From Chrysopilus asiliformis (lineage: Eukaryota; Arthropoda; Insecta; Diptera; Rhagionidae), in the NCBI GenBank assembly GCA_964034945.1, contig OZ035960.1, positions 51,091,706 through 51,155,705 of the forward strand: 64,000 nt of DNA, written 5' to 3'. Every line of letters starts with the position of its first letter. Positions within the stretch are counted from its first letter, which is position 1. Of the stretch, positions 22,262-33,403 are shown piece by piece. The notes beneath the pieces were generated by a model. That model saw nothing but the letters and a program-made list of their open reading frames with translations, was not told where the DNA came from and searched no databases. A program made the position numbers and the translations under genes.

Positions 22262-22805
22262 TTGTGGTTGAGGCTTAATTTTTCACACTTCTTTGTACAT
22301 TCGATGGATTTGCGCGTAAATGAGTGGTCCTTAACCGCAAAAATTTACAAACTTCCCAATATTTTGCCAGTTAAAAAAATTTTTTTTTTGATTCACAAAA
22401 AACAAAACGAACGAAATTTTTTCATACAATGTTTATTTTGTCATGTTAATTTGTCTTTTAATAAATTTGGTATTAAAATGCATACAAAGCTTATTAAATT
22501 TGTATTATTATAAATAAATTATTGTACCCTTAACAAATGGAATTTTAAAATTCAGTACAATTGGAATACAAAAAATTCATTTAAAATTCGAATTCAGGTA
22601 TTTTTTTCAAATAGGAATTCATGAAATATGAATTCATTTAAAATTGAGTAATAAATTTTGGCGTTCAATTTAATTACGTTAAATTTACAACTAATACATT
22701 TCTACTTTTACTCTAATTCTGGTTTCTCTAGTTTTCTAGCATTTTTTTTTTTTCATTTTCATTGATTTCTACGTTATTATAAAATACTTGTAGGTAAAGT
22801 GTACT
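22262..22805. other. No gene seen
   Basis: Very AT-rich spacer downstream of glia maturation factor; no recognisable feature. Confidence 0.5.
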
Positions 22806-23666
22806 TTATTTCAATTTCTCTCGGAGCCATTCTTCGGTTAGTTCTTCAAGTTCACGAATTTCGTACACTCGAGTCAAATCAACCTCACGCTGTAGAGCCG
22901 TTTTTGTACCAGCGTACATTATTTGGAGTTCAATCTAAAAGATAAGTTTTATATCATTATAAAAAAAAATGTTGAAAGCAATAGATTAAGATTAATCTCA
23001 GCTTCTTGATTGATTGTGTCCAATAAAAAAATGATCGTCCAATTAAGAGAATTTGAGTCATGTTTTCTATGACTCATGCAATCATTGAAACAATCATCTT
23101 TCAGTAGCATTGCATAAATCACAGCATAAGATCATTAAATTTTACTTTCAGAACTTTACGATAAAAATCTCACAATCGTCCTTAAATTCCTTGCAATTAC
23201 CTGACTATCACGAGGTGTATAGAATATAAAACACATGGGGTAGGAAATTCTTTGGTCGTCATGGATCATTTTGTAAGTATAAATAATATAGCGAGGCTGA
23301 TGTCCTGGTAGCGTTTCCTGCAAATCATCAACGGAAATATCGTCCAGGAATTCGTCTAGAACTACTGCTTGTTTTTCCCGGTCAACTTTAACTGTTCGAA
23401 AGGATGAAAAGGAAATCACTCAACTGTTATACAAGTTAAACAAAAAAAAGAGGGATTCTAGTTCTGATCCTACTTACGGATTAATGCCGAGTTTCTTGTA
23501 CTTTTCCTGAAGCGAAATTTGCGTAATTCTTCCTTCACTTCTTCACTGATGTCACAGATTTTGTTGTCTCCCTGAAAATATAAAAGAAATCCCTTTAATT
23601 TCGATTCTCTGCATTGGCACTTTTAATATAGTGATTTTTCTGTTTTAGGTCGCAGTTGATTACCAT
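22806..23666 (-). CDS. GMF: Glia maturation factor (ADF-homology protein), four exons
   Basis: GMF is a small ADF/cofilin-fold protein that binds the Arp2/3 complex and promotes debranching of actin networks. Minus-strand coding exons are 23664-23666 (the ATG alone, directly before GTAATC), 23478-23571, 23201-23391 and 22806-22934, with consistent phases, giving 138 residues, the usual size. Recognisable blocks are NKICDISEEVKEELRKFRFR, LKVDREKQAVVLDEFLDDIS, LPGHQPRYIIYTYKMIHDDQ, RISYPMCFIFYTPRDSQ, IELQIMYAGTKTALQREVDL and the C-terminal LTEEWLREKLK. A first exon coding for only Met is unusual, but it agrees with the phase and with the total length. There is no sign of damage. The upstream region (23667 onward) shows no obvious promoter motif. 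Confidence 0.92.
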
Positions 23667-24090
23667 TTTATACGTGTTTTGTTTCGGCAATTTCCCTATT
23701 ATTCACTCAATCTTAATAGCAGCAAAATAACACTGGGAACTGAGGATTTATCACAAAACACGATATAAAACTCGCATGGAAACAAAGTCAGTTTTTTATC
23801 GCACTGCCGGCGGTTTCAAAGTACTTTAAACGAAAGCACTTAAAAACTCCTCTGAAATGTACTTTTAACCGACTTTTCAGTGTGCCTGTGTCAAAAGTTA
23901 TTCAAAAGTACTTTTTTTCTCAGTTCTTCATAATATGTAACAAAATATAGAAAAATGTAGGTTATGTAATAAAACGTTGAAAAATGTCACAATTTAATTT
24001 TGTTCGTGTTACAAATGTCACAATTTGCAATAAGTAATTATTTTTTGCATGCAGTTACCCATCCTTGTTTTCCATAAAAAAATCTCATAG
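23667..24090. other. Upstream region of GMF; no gene seen
   Basis: AT-rich, with several AAAGTACTTT-like motifs near 23815-23915. Nothing else recognised. Confidence 0.4.
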
Positions 24091-24449
24091 CGCGCGTTTA
24101 TTCCAGTGCTAAGATGGCACTGCCAATCTGGCAATGCCAAACTGGAAGTGTATATTGCGTGAACTGTCATTTTTTTTGTGGTTATGTGACTATTTCACCC
24201 AGGTACGATGGAGGAAAATAAAATCTTTGCAATATATAGCATGAAAAGGGCAGAAAGAATTAGAAAAAGGATAAATAAAACCAACAGGACCAAAAGGTAA
24301 GTTCAAAGTAAAAATTTAGCTGTGCGAAATACAAAATGTCACAATTTTGAGGTTAAAACAGCACTGCCAGAATATAATTCCGTTCATACCGTCTGAAAAT
24401 AGCAGCGCTAAAAATTAGCAGTGCCAAAAACCAACGGTATAAACGCGCC
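24091..24449. mobile_element. MITE with 5-bp CATAG duplication
   Basis: A 359-bp unit starting CGCGCGTTTATTCC and ending GGTATAAACGCGCC (imperfect inverted ends), flanked by CATAG at 24086-24090 and 24450-24454. The interior is rich in CACTGCCA/TGGCAGTG motifs. Superfamily not determined. Confidence 0.55.
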
Positions 24450-24459
24450 CATAGACTTA

Positions 24460-24877
24460 AGCTTGTCCCACAATTACGCGCAAAGCGGCGCGGTGACAGA
24501 TGGTAGTAGGAACTATAGGTTTATATGAGTTGGTTTATAATTGCGCGGTGACCAAACGCGGCACCGCGAAGTGTAGGTATAGTTTCCACTTTCAGACGCG
24601 GTTGGAAGCGGTCACAGTTGTTTATGTTTTCTGAGTGTTGTTGCAAATATTTTTATCAAGTAAAAAGATGGAAAAGAACTTTGAAAACGCATTCGAAACG
24701 GAAAAATTAATAATCTTCAAATTTTCTGCGATTTTTAGGTTATGAGAACACAAATAGAGCTGCAACCGCGCCGCGTAATTTCGGTTTAAAAATGACTGCG
24801 GCTGTCGCCCTGCCGCTCTGAGCGCTAACCGCGCCGCGCCGCGCCGCTGTTGCACCGCGCCAATTGTGGGACAAGCT
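24460..24877. mobile_element. GC-rich PIF/Harbinger-like MITE M4
   Basis: A 418-bp unit with inverted ends AGCTTGTCCCACAATT and a TTA duplication (24457-24459, 24878-24880). The interior is strikingly GC-rich for this region, with runs of GCGCGG/CCGCGC. It lies 5 bp from the end of the preceding MITE's duplication. Confidence 0.8.
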
Positions 24878-25469
24878 TTAATTTATAATTAGCCAGGTCT
24901 TAATTTATTAACTGACTATTTGAAAAGATGTCTGATAGACAAAAAAATAGGTTATGAATTTTAGTAGAGTCATAATTTAGTTAGTTTTAGACAAGAACAA
25001 CAATTATGCTTAGCTCCAATTGCATAAAATTTTTGGATTTCGGCTATTTGCTTGTTCTCAGCAATTCATTCATCCAAAGCGCTAATTTTTAGCGCTGGAA
25101 ATTTACTCAGCGCTAGGGCAGGATGAATGCACCTATTGAAAGTTATTACATTTTGATATGGGATTCTTTGTAACGTCTTTCGAGAGGTGTCTGTCGAGTT
25201 TCGGATTTGTCGTTATTTTCATACGTCGTTATTTTCATATATTTTGGCTATTATTTGTAACAACGAACGATATTTTCAAAGTTTTCGCGCTTATTTTTCG
25301 GCATAGCAGCCATTTTTACACAACCGATTGTCCACTCTCTTGGTTACAGGCTCTCTAATTTTTAACTGCGAAATCAAATACGAATGGTCTAAATACAATT
25401 TTAAAGGTACTTTGGTTTCAAGTAAAATTTATGGTTTTAGTTCAGTTTTCTTGTAGCCGAACAAATCTC

Positions 25470-25946
25470 AAGATTCAAGATTCAAGAAATTTATTGCATA
25501 CAAAAATACATTGACGGCTTAAATCTACTTTGCACATTTTATTTTTTATACAGAGGCAAACTATGCCTGCGTTAAACAATGTTGATTTGTCTATAGCTCG
25601 ATCCAGACTACACGATGTACGGGGTACGAGGTTGGCACGTACCCCGAACATCGAGTGTTTGGATGGGAAATTTGCACATGGTTTCACCTAGTGAGTAAAA
25701 TCAGAAGCTGTTTGATTATCCTCGTACGTGGTAACCGCGTACACGAATGAGCAAAACCCTGTGCAGTGTGGATGCAGTTCCATGTACGAGGAAACCAAAA
25801 ACCTCGTATCTCGTACCCCGTACATCGTGTAGTCTGGATCGAGCTTATATCTAGGTATTGGAATTGAGAATTGTATTTAATCGTGGCAAATATGAAATAG
25901 TGAATCCAGCTGCAATGTGTTGGTTCACTGCAATTCTGGTTTTGTT
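25470..25946 (-). mobile_element. LINE 3'-end fragment (family L2) carrying a nested MITE
   Basis: Flanked by a 14-bp duplication, GCCGAACAAATCTC (25456-25469 and 25947-25960). Without the nested MITE it matches 19566-19766 and extends 16 bp further toward the element's 5' side. The tail has TTGAATCT-like repeats. Confidence 0.8.
25595..25845. mobile_element. PIF/Harbinger-like MITE M5 nested in LINE L2
   Basis: A 251-bp unit with perfect 36-bp terminal inverted repeats (AGCTCGATCCAGACTACACG onward), flanked by TAT (25592-25594, 25846-25848). The empty site is visible in the other L2 copy at about 19685, TCTATATCTAGG with a single TAT, which proves both the boundaries and the 3-bp duplication. 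Confidence 0.92.
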
Positions 25947-25960
25947 GCCGAACAAATCTC

Positions 25961-27192
<1,232 letters not shown>

Positions 27193-27469
27193 TTTAAGTA
27201 TTTTATTTAACTCTACACAAGATATTTTTTCACATAATAAAAATAAATCTTTTAAGTAACGAATTTTTTACAATTGCATATCCCAAATTTTCGTTTTCAA
27301 TAAAGTGGTTACAAAAATTATTTCAAAGCATTTTGTTTTACCTAAAATTAAATAATTTTAAATTAAAATTTCTTTCATTTCTAAACAGAATGTAAATATA
27401 TTTCGATAAACAAAATGAAAAAAAATATTAAAGAATATCTCTTAATTCTCTTAAAATATCTTAAAAAGA

Positions 27470-27847
27470 TTAAAAAAACTAGTAGAGCTAGAGCCATGAA
27501 ATTACACCGGGAAGTTTGGTCTTGGGTTGGGACGATCTTCTCAACTTTTAATGGAAATCCGTTGAACGCAAGTAATCAAAATGGCGCATTTTTTTAAATC
27601 GCAATTTCATTTTTCACTATTTATTCCGAAACTACGCGTTTTGCAGTAGTCTTATGTATGACGAAAGTTGAAGACAGTAAAATTTCCTAAATTTTTGCCT
27701 TGTACTTGAACTGCGTATCTCAAACCGTTATCGAGATATTTAAAAAAAATCAGTTTTTCCGATTATTGCGAAAAAACCGTTTTTTTCTGGTGGTGTGATT
27801 GAGGTGAATAAATGAGAGTGGTATTCTCCACAACTTTGTCTTTTACT
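27470..27847 (+). repeat. Dispersed repeat R1, second copy, left part
   Basis: Matches 366-809 in order (AGCTAGAGCCATGAAATTA, then GTAGTCTTATGTATGACGAA, then GAATAAATGAGAGTGG). Broken at 27848 by a Penelope-like element. Confidence 0.75.
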
Positions 27848-27956
27848 TGATTATCTTATATTCTCGACCGTTGTTATTCTACTATCTTAAGTCTTCACGG
27901 GTTATACGGTCTGGATTAAAACTCCAATTATGTATTGAACATTATTTTATTTAATG

Positions 27957-27998
27957 CATCGACGTTTCGCCTGCTGGCGCTAGGCTTCTTCAGGAGTG
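27957..27998 (-). ncRNA. Hammerhead-ribozyme-like motif in the Penelope 3' region
   Basis: Read on the minus strand: CTCCTGAAGAAGCC, an 11-nt loop region, then GGCGAAACGTCGATG. This is the hammerhead layout of Penelope terminal repeats: a CUGANGA box, a short GC stem II (GCC/GGC), GAAA and a GUC cleavage triplet. The box reads CTGAAGA rather than the canonical CTGATGA, a change at a core base that would be expected to weaken or abolish cleavage. It lies 215 bp downstream of the stop codon. Confidence 0.6.
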
Positions 27999-28212
27999 CT
28001 AGGATCTATGATGCACAGTTTATAATGATTTAATCTAATTGCACAATTTTTTTCTACTTACATTATTTGTTGTTAAAATTTAAACAATAAAACACTGTTA
28101 CAAACGTACATAGAAATAAATTAATACGTTGCACAAAATAAATAAATATTGAAATAAAAATCGGAAACATCCGTCCTTGTCAAATTTAAAAAAGATTTTT
28201 ATTTTATATTAG

Positions 28213-30246
28213 TCAATTTAAACCGTTTTTCCGTTCTAAAAGAGCACAATATGTTTCGTTGATATTCTCTGTGTCTGTTCTCTTATTTACTGAGTTTTTA
28301 GTGGTGTATATGTGTAATGCTTCTAGCGTCATTCTTTTATTAAAATTTTTTTCTTTACAAAGAATTTTGGTTTCGTCAAAATTAGGAGCATGATTAAAAT
28401 TAATACAATGCTCCGACAACGCTGTTTTGTTTGCAGATTTGGATTTAATATCTGATCTATGTCCCGCGATTCTGTTTTTTAAATGTTGGCTGGTGGTGCC
28501 AACATATTTAGCATTACAAGAATTGTTATTAGTACCCGAGCATGGAATTTCATAAACTAAGTTAGATTGCAGGAGTCTCGGAATTTTATCTTTTAATCTC
28601 GTGTAACATTTGTTTACTGTTTTTAGCGGTTTGAAAGCTGTTATTATGTTACCATCATTTTGTTTAATAAGGAGTTTCAGATTTTCCGAGAACCCTGGAA
28701 TATAACCTACACTCCTAAAACATGGGTTTGCCATTCTGTCATTAACGGTGATGTTGTCGTTGTTTGTATTGTTCTGTGATTTCATAATTTGTGTTTTTAT
28801 AATTTTATTTATCAAATTCACAGGGTAACCGTTTTGGTTCAGAATCTTCTTGATAATATTGATATTTTTGTTGTGGAATTTTGCGTCGCTTAAAATTAAA
28901 ATTTTTCTGACTAGATTCGTTGCAGTATTGATCTTATGATGTTTTGGATGATGTGAAGCGAAATGGAGCATTCTACCTGATGAAGTAGGTTTTTGATACC
29001 AATCAAAATTAAGATCAATTCCATTTCGAATGACTTTCACATCCAAATACGGTAGAACACCTTCCGATTCTTCCTCCACAGTAAATTGCAATTTGCTGTG
29101 GAAAGAATTTAGTGTAGATAGTGTCTCTGATACTTTGTTTTTTGGCAAAATCATGAACAAATCATCCACATATTTAATACAAATTTTTGGCTTGAAAGAT
29201 AGTTTGCCTAAAGACTCATCTAATAACTCCTCCATAATTAAGTCCGCTAGAATTGGCGATAGGGGACTGCCCATAGGTAATCCAAAGATTTGTCTGTAAT
29301 TTTGATCATTAAATGTAAAATAGTTGCATTCAATGATGCAAAATTTCAGAGCTTCTAAAAACTTTACTTTAGAAAAATTAGTGACATTAGAAATTGCATT
29401 CCATCGTTTTTCAACTATTTTCAAAACATTAAAAACCGGGACGTTAGTGAACAAAGACTTAACATCAAAGGATACCATAAAATCACTGGGTAACAACTTA
29501 TAACTAGTAATTCGATTTTTAAATTCTTCTGAGTTTTTTACATTATATGTCGAATTTTTTGTTATTTGATTTAAGATTTGAGATAAGCATTTGGCTAATT
29601 GATAAGCGGGGGAGTTAATAGAAGAGACAATAGGTCGCATAGGGCAATTATCCTTATGCACCTTCGGTAGGGCATACAACTTAGGAGATACCGCCGTATA
29701 CGAAGTCAATTTTCTTTTATCTGAATCCGAAATAAAATTGTTCAAAGCCAGAGATTTGATTATTTCATTATTTTTTGTTTGTAGTCTGCTAGTTGGATCA
29801 GTTCTCAATTTTCTGTATGTTGTTGTGTCATTGACGAGTTCATTCATTTTTTTGAGATATTCAATTCTAGACATGGCCACCGTTACATTGCCCTTGTCTG
29901 AGTTAACAATGATAATGTTTTTATTTTTCGCAAGAAATTCCACCGTATCATCAAAAATCTTAAGTAAAAATTTATTCGAAAATTTATTAGTTCGTTTTTG
30001 GTCAAAATTCCATAACATTTTACTAAAAGCCGCTCTGGCAACCCCACGTTTATGTGTGTCAGCTATTGCTTGTAAGCAATGCTCTCCATCTGCGATCACT
30101 CTCTTTAAAGGAAAATCCCGTTCACAAAAAGGCAAACTGAACTTTCGTCCCAAAGAGAGCAACCAACCTACGTCATCTGGTAACTGTATCCCACTTAAAT
30201 TTTTGAACCATTTCTCTTGTGATGTTATTTCGAGTGAATTTAACAT
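28213..30246 (-). CDS. Penelope-like reverse transcriptase with GIY-YIG endonuclease
   Basis: 677 residues, uninterrupted. Order: an N-terminal region with GNVTVAM near 119-125; LPKVHKDNCPMRPIVSS at 193-209; SFDVKSLFTNVP at 259-270 with the first catalytic Asp (261); GLPMGSPLSPILADLIMEEL at 322-341; KYVDDLFMI at 358-366 with the Asp pair; LPYLDVKVIRNG near 398-409; and a C-terminal GIY-YIG nuclease (LVYEIPCSG at 563-571, KYVGTTSQHLKNRIAGHRSD at 580-599). All are hallmarks of Penelope-like elements, which prime reverse transcription at nicked DNA. The intact frame and identical target duplication argue for recent insertion. Penelope proteins can be longer at the N-terminus, so a few dozen residues may be missing. 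Confidence 0.92.
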   Translation of the reverse strand: MLNSLEITSQEKWFKNLSGIQLPDDVGWLLSLGRKFSLPFCERDFPLKRVIADGEHCLQAIADTHKRGVARAAFSKMLWNFDQKRTNKFSNKFLLKIFDDTVEFLAKNKNIIIVNSDKGNVTVAMSRIEYLKKMNELVNDTTTYRKLRTDPTSRLQTKNNEIIKSLALNNFISDSDKRKLTSYTAVSPKLYALPKVHKDNCPMRPIVSSINSPAYQLAKCLSQILNQITKNSTYNVKNSEEFKNRITSYKLLPSDFMVSFDVKSLFTNVPVFNVLKIVEKRWNAISNVTNFSKVKFLEALKFCIIECNYFTFNDQNYRQIFGLPMGSPLSPILADLIMEELLDESLGKLSFKPKICIKYVDDLFMILPKNKVSETLSTLNSFHSKLQFTVEEESEGVLPYLDVKVIRNGIDLNFDWYQKPTSSGRMLHFASHHPKHHKINTATNLVRKILILSDAKFHNKNINIIKKILNQNGYPVNLINKIIKTQIMKSQNNTNNDNITVNDRMANPCFRSVGYIPGFSENLKLLIKQNDGNIITAFKPLKTVNKCYTRLKDKIPRLLQSNLVYEIPCSGTNNNSCNAKYVGTTSQHLKNRIAGHRSDIKSKSANKTALSEHCINFNHAPNFDETKILCKEKNFNKRMTLEALHIYTTKNSVNKRTDTENINETYCALLERKNGLN

Positions 30247-30275
30247 GGATTTTTTTAGATTTTCAAATTTTTTGT

Positions 30276-30720
30276 TGTCTTTTACTGTTATCCGCTATCT
30301 TTTGCCGTTATTGAGATATTTTCATTAAAATTTAAAAAAATAGGTTTTTGCGACGGTTTGTGTTTTGAAAAAAAAAAACGGTTAAAAGAAAAATTAAAGA
30401 TATTAAAATTCTCTACTTCTTTGACTTTTACCGTAAATTGATATCTTTTACCGTTATCGAGATATTTCAGATTTAAAAAAATACATTTTTATACTAGCTT
30501 GCAAACCAGCCGTTGCCGGGTTAAATTTTTTTGTTTTAGAATACCAACAAAAAACTGGAAAGAACTTAAAAGCTTTTGAGAAAAATCTTATCATTGCAGG
30601 ACTTTCCGTTTCGAGTTTAACACCAGATTCGGGATCAGAGATCCCAAAAACCCACAAATATCGATTTTTCCGAGAGAAAATGGAAAAAATTATATTTGGT
30701 TATCCTTGCAGGTAATTCGG
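30276..30720 (+). repeat. Dispersed repeat R1, second copy, right part
   Basis: Resumes after the Penelope insertion and matches 1780-2040 and 2880-2960. Confidence 0.7.
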
Positions 30721-31257
30721 TTTCGAATTTTGAAATTGAAGGGGAGGTAAGTCAATTTTTTGGTTTTTTGGGAAATTAAAAAACAATATTTTAAAAATTC
30801 AATTTTCAACTTTCATCAAAATTTTTTTTACCACTTCTGTTATATGCCTTTACACATGTTTTAGCACCATAATCATACAATAGTACCAATTCCGTTGAAC
30901 GGGAGAACTTTTTAAATTGTGGACTTGCCTCGTTCGTGCCCCAAAACTAAAGTTTAAAACTCTGTTCCCATAATATTTTGGCATGAATAAATAAATTAAA
31001 CTACAAAATTGGGATGAAAGAAGGTGTTTTAATAGTTAAAATAAAGTATAAAGTAAACAAAAAAAAATCAGCATTAGAAAGGAGACAGCTCCAGGACTTA
31101 CCTCATTCTTGCCCCAATGTACCGGTGGCGGTAGCTCCATATCCTGAATAACGGAGAAACTAACCGTCGTCGTAGCAAATTCCTTATTGCATCAATCGAT
31201 GGAGTAATTTTTTTCAAACTAGATAGTAAACTTAACTCAAAATGGCCAAAAATGGAC
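30721..31257. other. No gene seen
   Basis: AT-rich spacer without recognisable coding sequence. Confidence 0.5.
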
Positions 31258-31260
31258 TTA

Positions 31261-31573
31261 AGTAGGGCACACATCTATCGGTTTTCCATCAGTCGCATCT
31301 GTTACGGTACTCGAAGTTTTCCATCAGTTTTTTACATCTACATAGTTATGCGTTCACATCTATCAGTTGCGACTGACAGTTTTTTGTGAAAAGTTTCTAT
31401 TCACTTTGATTGCAGACTATAAAAAATGTGGGTGGATAATCGAGACAGAGCGTGTTTATGCATTATTATTGCATTAAGTTCAAAAAATAAAATTCGGATT
31501 TTACATTCACACCAATCAGTTTCCCATCAGTTTCTCAAAAACTGATGGAAAACTGATAGATGTGTGCCCTACT
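31261..31573. mobile_element. PIF/Harbinger-like MITE M6
   Basis: A 313-bp unit with about 33-bp inverted ends (AGTAGGGCACACATCTATC onward) and a TTA duplication (31258-31260, 31574-31576). The interior repeats CATCAGTTTT-like motifs. Confidence 0.85.
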
Positions 31574-31589
31574 TTACCCCCTTCTTGCT

Positions 31590-31760
31590 TCAATTCTTGA
31601 AAAACCCAATTCGTGATCAGTGACCCAGAAAACCTCCTAATACAATTTTTCCCGGAAAAAATGGAAAAGGATATTTGCATTATCCTTACATGACATTCCA
31701 ATTCGAATTTTGAATATCTAACACCGGATTCGTGATCAGCGACCCGGAAAACCCTCGAGT
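31590..31760 (+). repeat. Fragment of dispersed repeat R1, right part
   Basis: Shares GTGATCAGCGACC, TTATCCTTACA and GAATTTTGAA phrases with 1990-2040 and 2880-2970. Confidence 0.6.
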
Positions 31761-31980
31761 GACACTTTTCAGTATTCTAATGAGCAGGATTCATGGCGAA
31801 AATCAAGGTTTTAAAACACCCAAACCCTTTTTACCCTCGTGTACTCCCTTAGCGGTAAAATTTCGAAAAATCTAGCCTTAGTGAGCGCCTACGTGATGGT
31901 TGGGACATACTGTGAAAGTTTCAAGTTTCTAGCTTCAGTGGTTTGGGCGGGGCGTTGATGAGTCAAACAGTCAATCAGTC

Positions 31981-32943
31981 GGCTGTGTGAAGACTAGGGA
32001 TGTCAAATTTTTGAAAAAACCGGTTTTCGGTTAAACCGGTTTTTAAGACTCCGGTTTAAACCAGGCCGGTTTAACCGGGTCCAAAAAACCGGTTATTAAA
32101 ACACCGAAAAAGCGTGTTGTTGAAATTGGGTAGGTTAGGTCTTAGACGCAACAAATACACTAAAATACAAACAAAAGACGTGAAGTGCCATATAATCCAT
32201 TAAGAGACCATAAATGGCACAATATAATATTGTATTTGGTTTAGAGTGCCTAAAAAGAAGTGTTTCTAACAAATCAGTTGCACGAAAATTGGTTTAAAAT
32301 TATTTTTCCGTACAAAAAAAAAATGATCGGTTTTTTTGGACGGTTTTTGGCGTTAAAAAAACACCGGGTATAACCGTGCAAAAAAAACAGAAAAAACGGT
32401 TAACCGAAGCAAAAACACCGGGTAACCGGTTTAACCGGTTCTTTTTTGACATCCCTAGTGAAGACAGCACTTATGTTCCAGCACTTATGTTCCAGCGCTT
32501 ATCTTTCCATACTCACCTCGGTTTGAGTCTTTGCTATGACATCTAGCAAATTCACCACGGATACTTTATTATACTTTTTTTTGTAACAATATGTTTGAAT
32601 TTTTAAATATTTCACCTGAAATTACTTAAAAAAGTCTAAATTATATAAAAAATTGTAACTTTATTTCAAATAAATTAACAAAAAACAAAAACATTTTTTA
32701 TTTGTATATGTGTATATGTTTGACATTCAAAAAAAGTTTAATATCTCTCGATTGACAGTTTTTTTTTTTTCGGAAATCGGAGAAATACCATTCGAGGTAA
32801 GTGTCCCCCTTTCCAAAAACCGTTTTCAGGCCGAAAAAATTCGCTTCCGGTCAGGAGAAATTGATCGCTAAAGGTGCCAGCACACATTTTACAAAGAGTG
32901 AAAAATCTTCCGACTGGTGTTTTTTTTCGGATATCGCATTTTA
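31981..32943 (+). repeat. Left arm of a large inverted duplication
   Basis: Apart from the hAT insertion at 31995-32457, this arm is the reverse complement of 35065-35534 (about 490 bp, high identity with a small length difference from a duplicated TTATGTTCCAGC unit near 32470). The arms enclose about 2.1 kb. Confidence 0.85.
31995..32457. mobile_element. hAT-like MITE inserted in the inverted duplication
   Basis: A 463-bp unit with ends TAGGGATGTCAAA / TTTGACATCCCTA and a perfect 8-bp duplication GTGAAGAC (31987-31994, 32458-32465), diagnostic of hAT. The opposite arm at 35515-35535 keeps the unoccupied site with a single GCGAAGAC. Subterminal regions are filled with AACCGGTT palindromes. 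Confidence 0.92.
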
Positions 32944-33156
32944 CAATAAATTAAATATCTCTCGATTGGAAGTTTTTCTCGGAAATCGGAGAAATACCAT
33001 TCGAGGTAAGTGCCCCCCCTTCCAAAACCGTTTTCAGGCCGAAAAAATTCGCACCACACATTTTCCGAGAAAAACTTCCAGTCGAGAGATATTTAATTTA
33101 TTGTAAAATGCGATATCCGAAAAAAAAACCACCAGTCGGAAGATTTTTCACTCTTG
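32891..33156. repeat. Local inverted repeat (about 90-bp arms)
   Basis: 32891-32985 (from GAGTGAAAAATCTTCCGACT to the end of the TTTTTCTCGG stretch) is repeated inverted at 33064-33156, with a spacer of about 78 bp. The arms share CGGATATCGCATTTTACAAT. It could fold into a long hairpin. Confidence 0.75.
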
Positions 33157-33165
33157 TTAAAATCT

Positions 33166-33403
33166 GTGGGGTATAATACCTGAGGGGTATAATACCTGGG
33201 GTATAATACCTGGGGTATAATACTTGGGGTATAACACCTGGGGTATAATACCTGGGGTATAACACCTGGGGTATAATATCTGGGGTATAATACCTGGGGT
33301 ACAATACCTGGGGTATAATACGTGGGGTATAACACCTGGGGTATAATACGTGGGGTATAATACCTGGGGTATAACACCTGGGGTATAATACCTGGGGTAT
33401 AAT
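33166..33403 (+). repeat. 14-bp minisatellite, left part
   Basis: Tandem units of GGGGTATAATACCT with variants (AACACC, AATACG, AATATC), about 17 copies. Interrupted by a hAT-like element and continued at 34132-34255. Long minus-strand frames of YTPGIIPQVLYPR type arise from the repeat and are not genes. Confidence 0.9.

Larger units (their letters stand above)
27848..30275 (-). mobile_element. Penelope-like retroelement, nearly complete
   Basis: A 2,428-bp insertion flanked by an 11-bp duplication, TGTCTTTTACT (27837-27847 and 30276-30286). Removing it restores a sequence that aligns through the junction with the uninterrupted R1 copy at 40090-40150. It contains one intact minus-strand gene with reverse-transcriptase and GIY-YIG domains (28213-30246), 29 bp before the ATG, and 365 bp after the stop with a hammerhead-like motif. 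The very short 5' part and the lack of a second terminal repeat suggest some 5' truncation. Confidence 0.88.

Noticed and set aside
27415..27597. Short frame shared with 366-486 (ARAMKF...SWDGTI)
   Set aside because: Similarity reflects the shared dispersed repeat R1. The copies show no conservation pattern of a protein, and other copies are frameshifted.
29738..30328. A 196-codon plus-strand frame
   Set aside because: Antisense to the intact Penelope reverse-transcriptase gene and crosses the element boundary.
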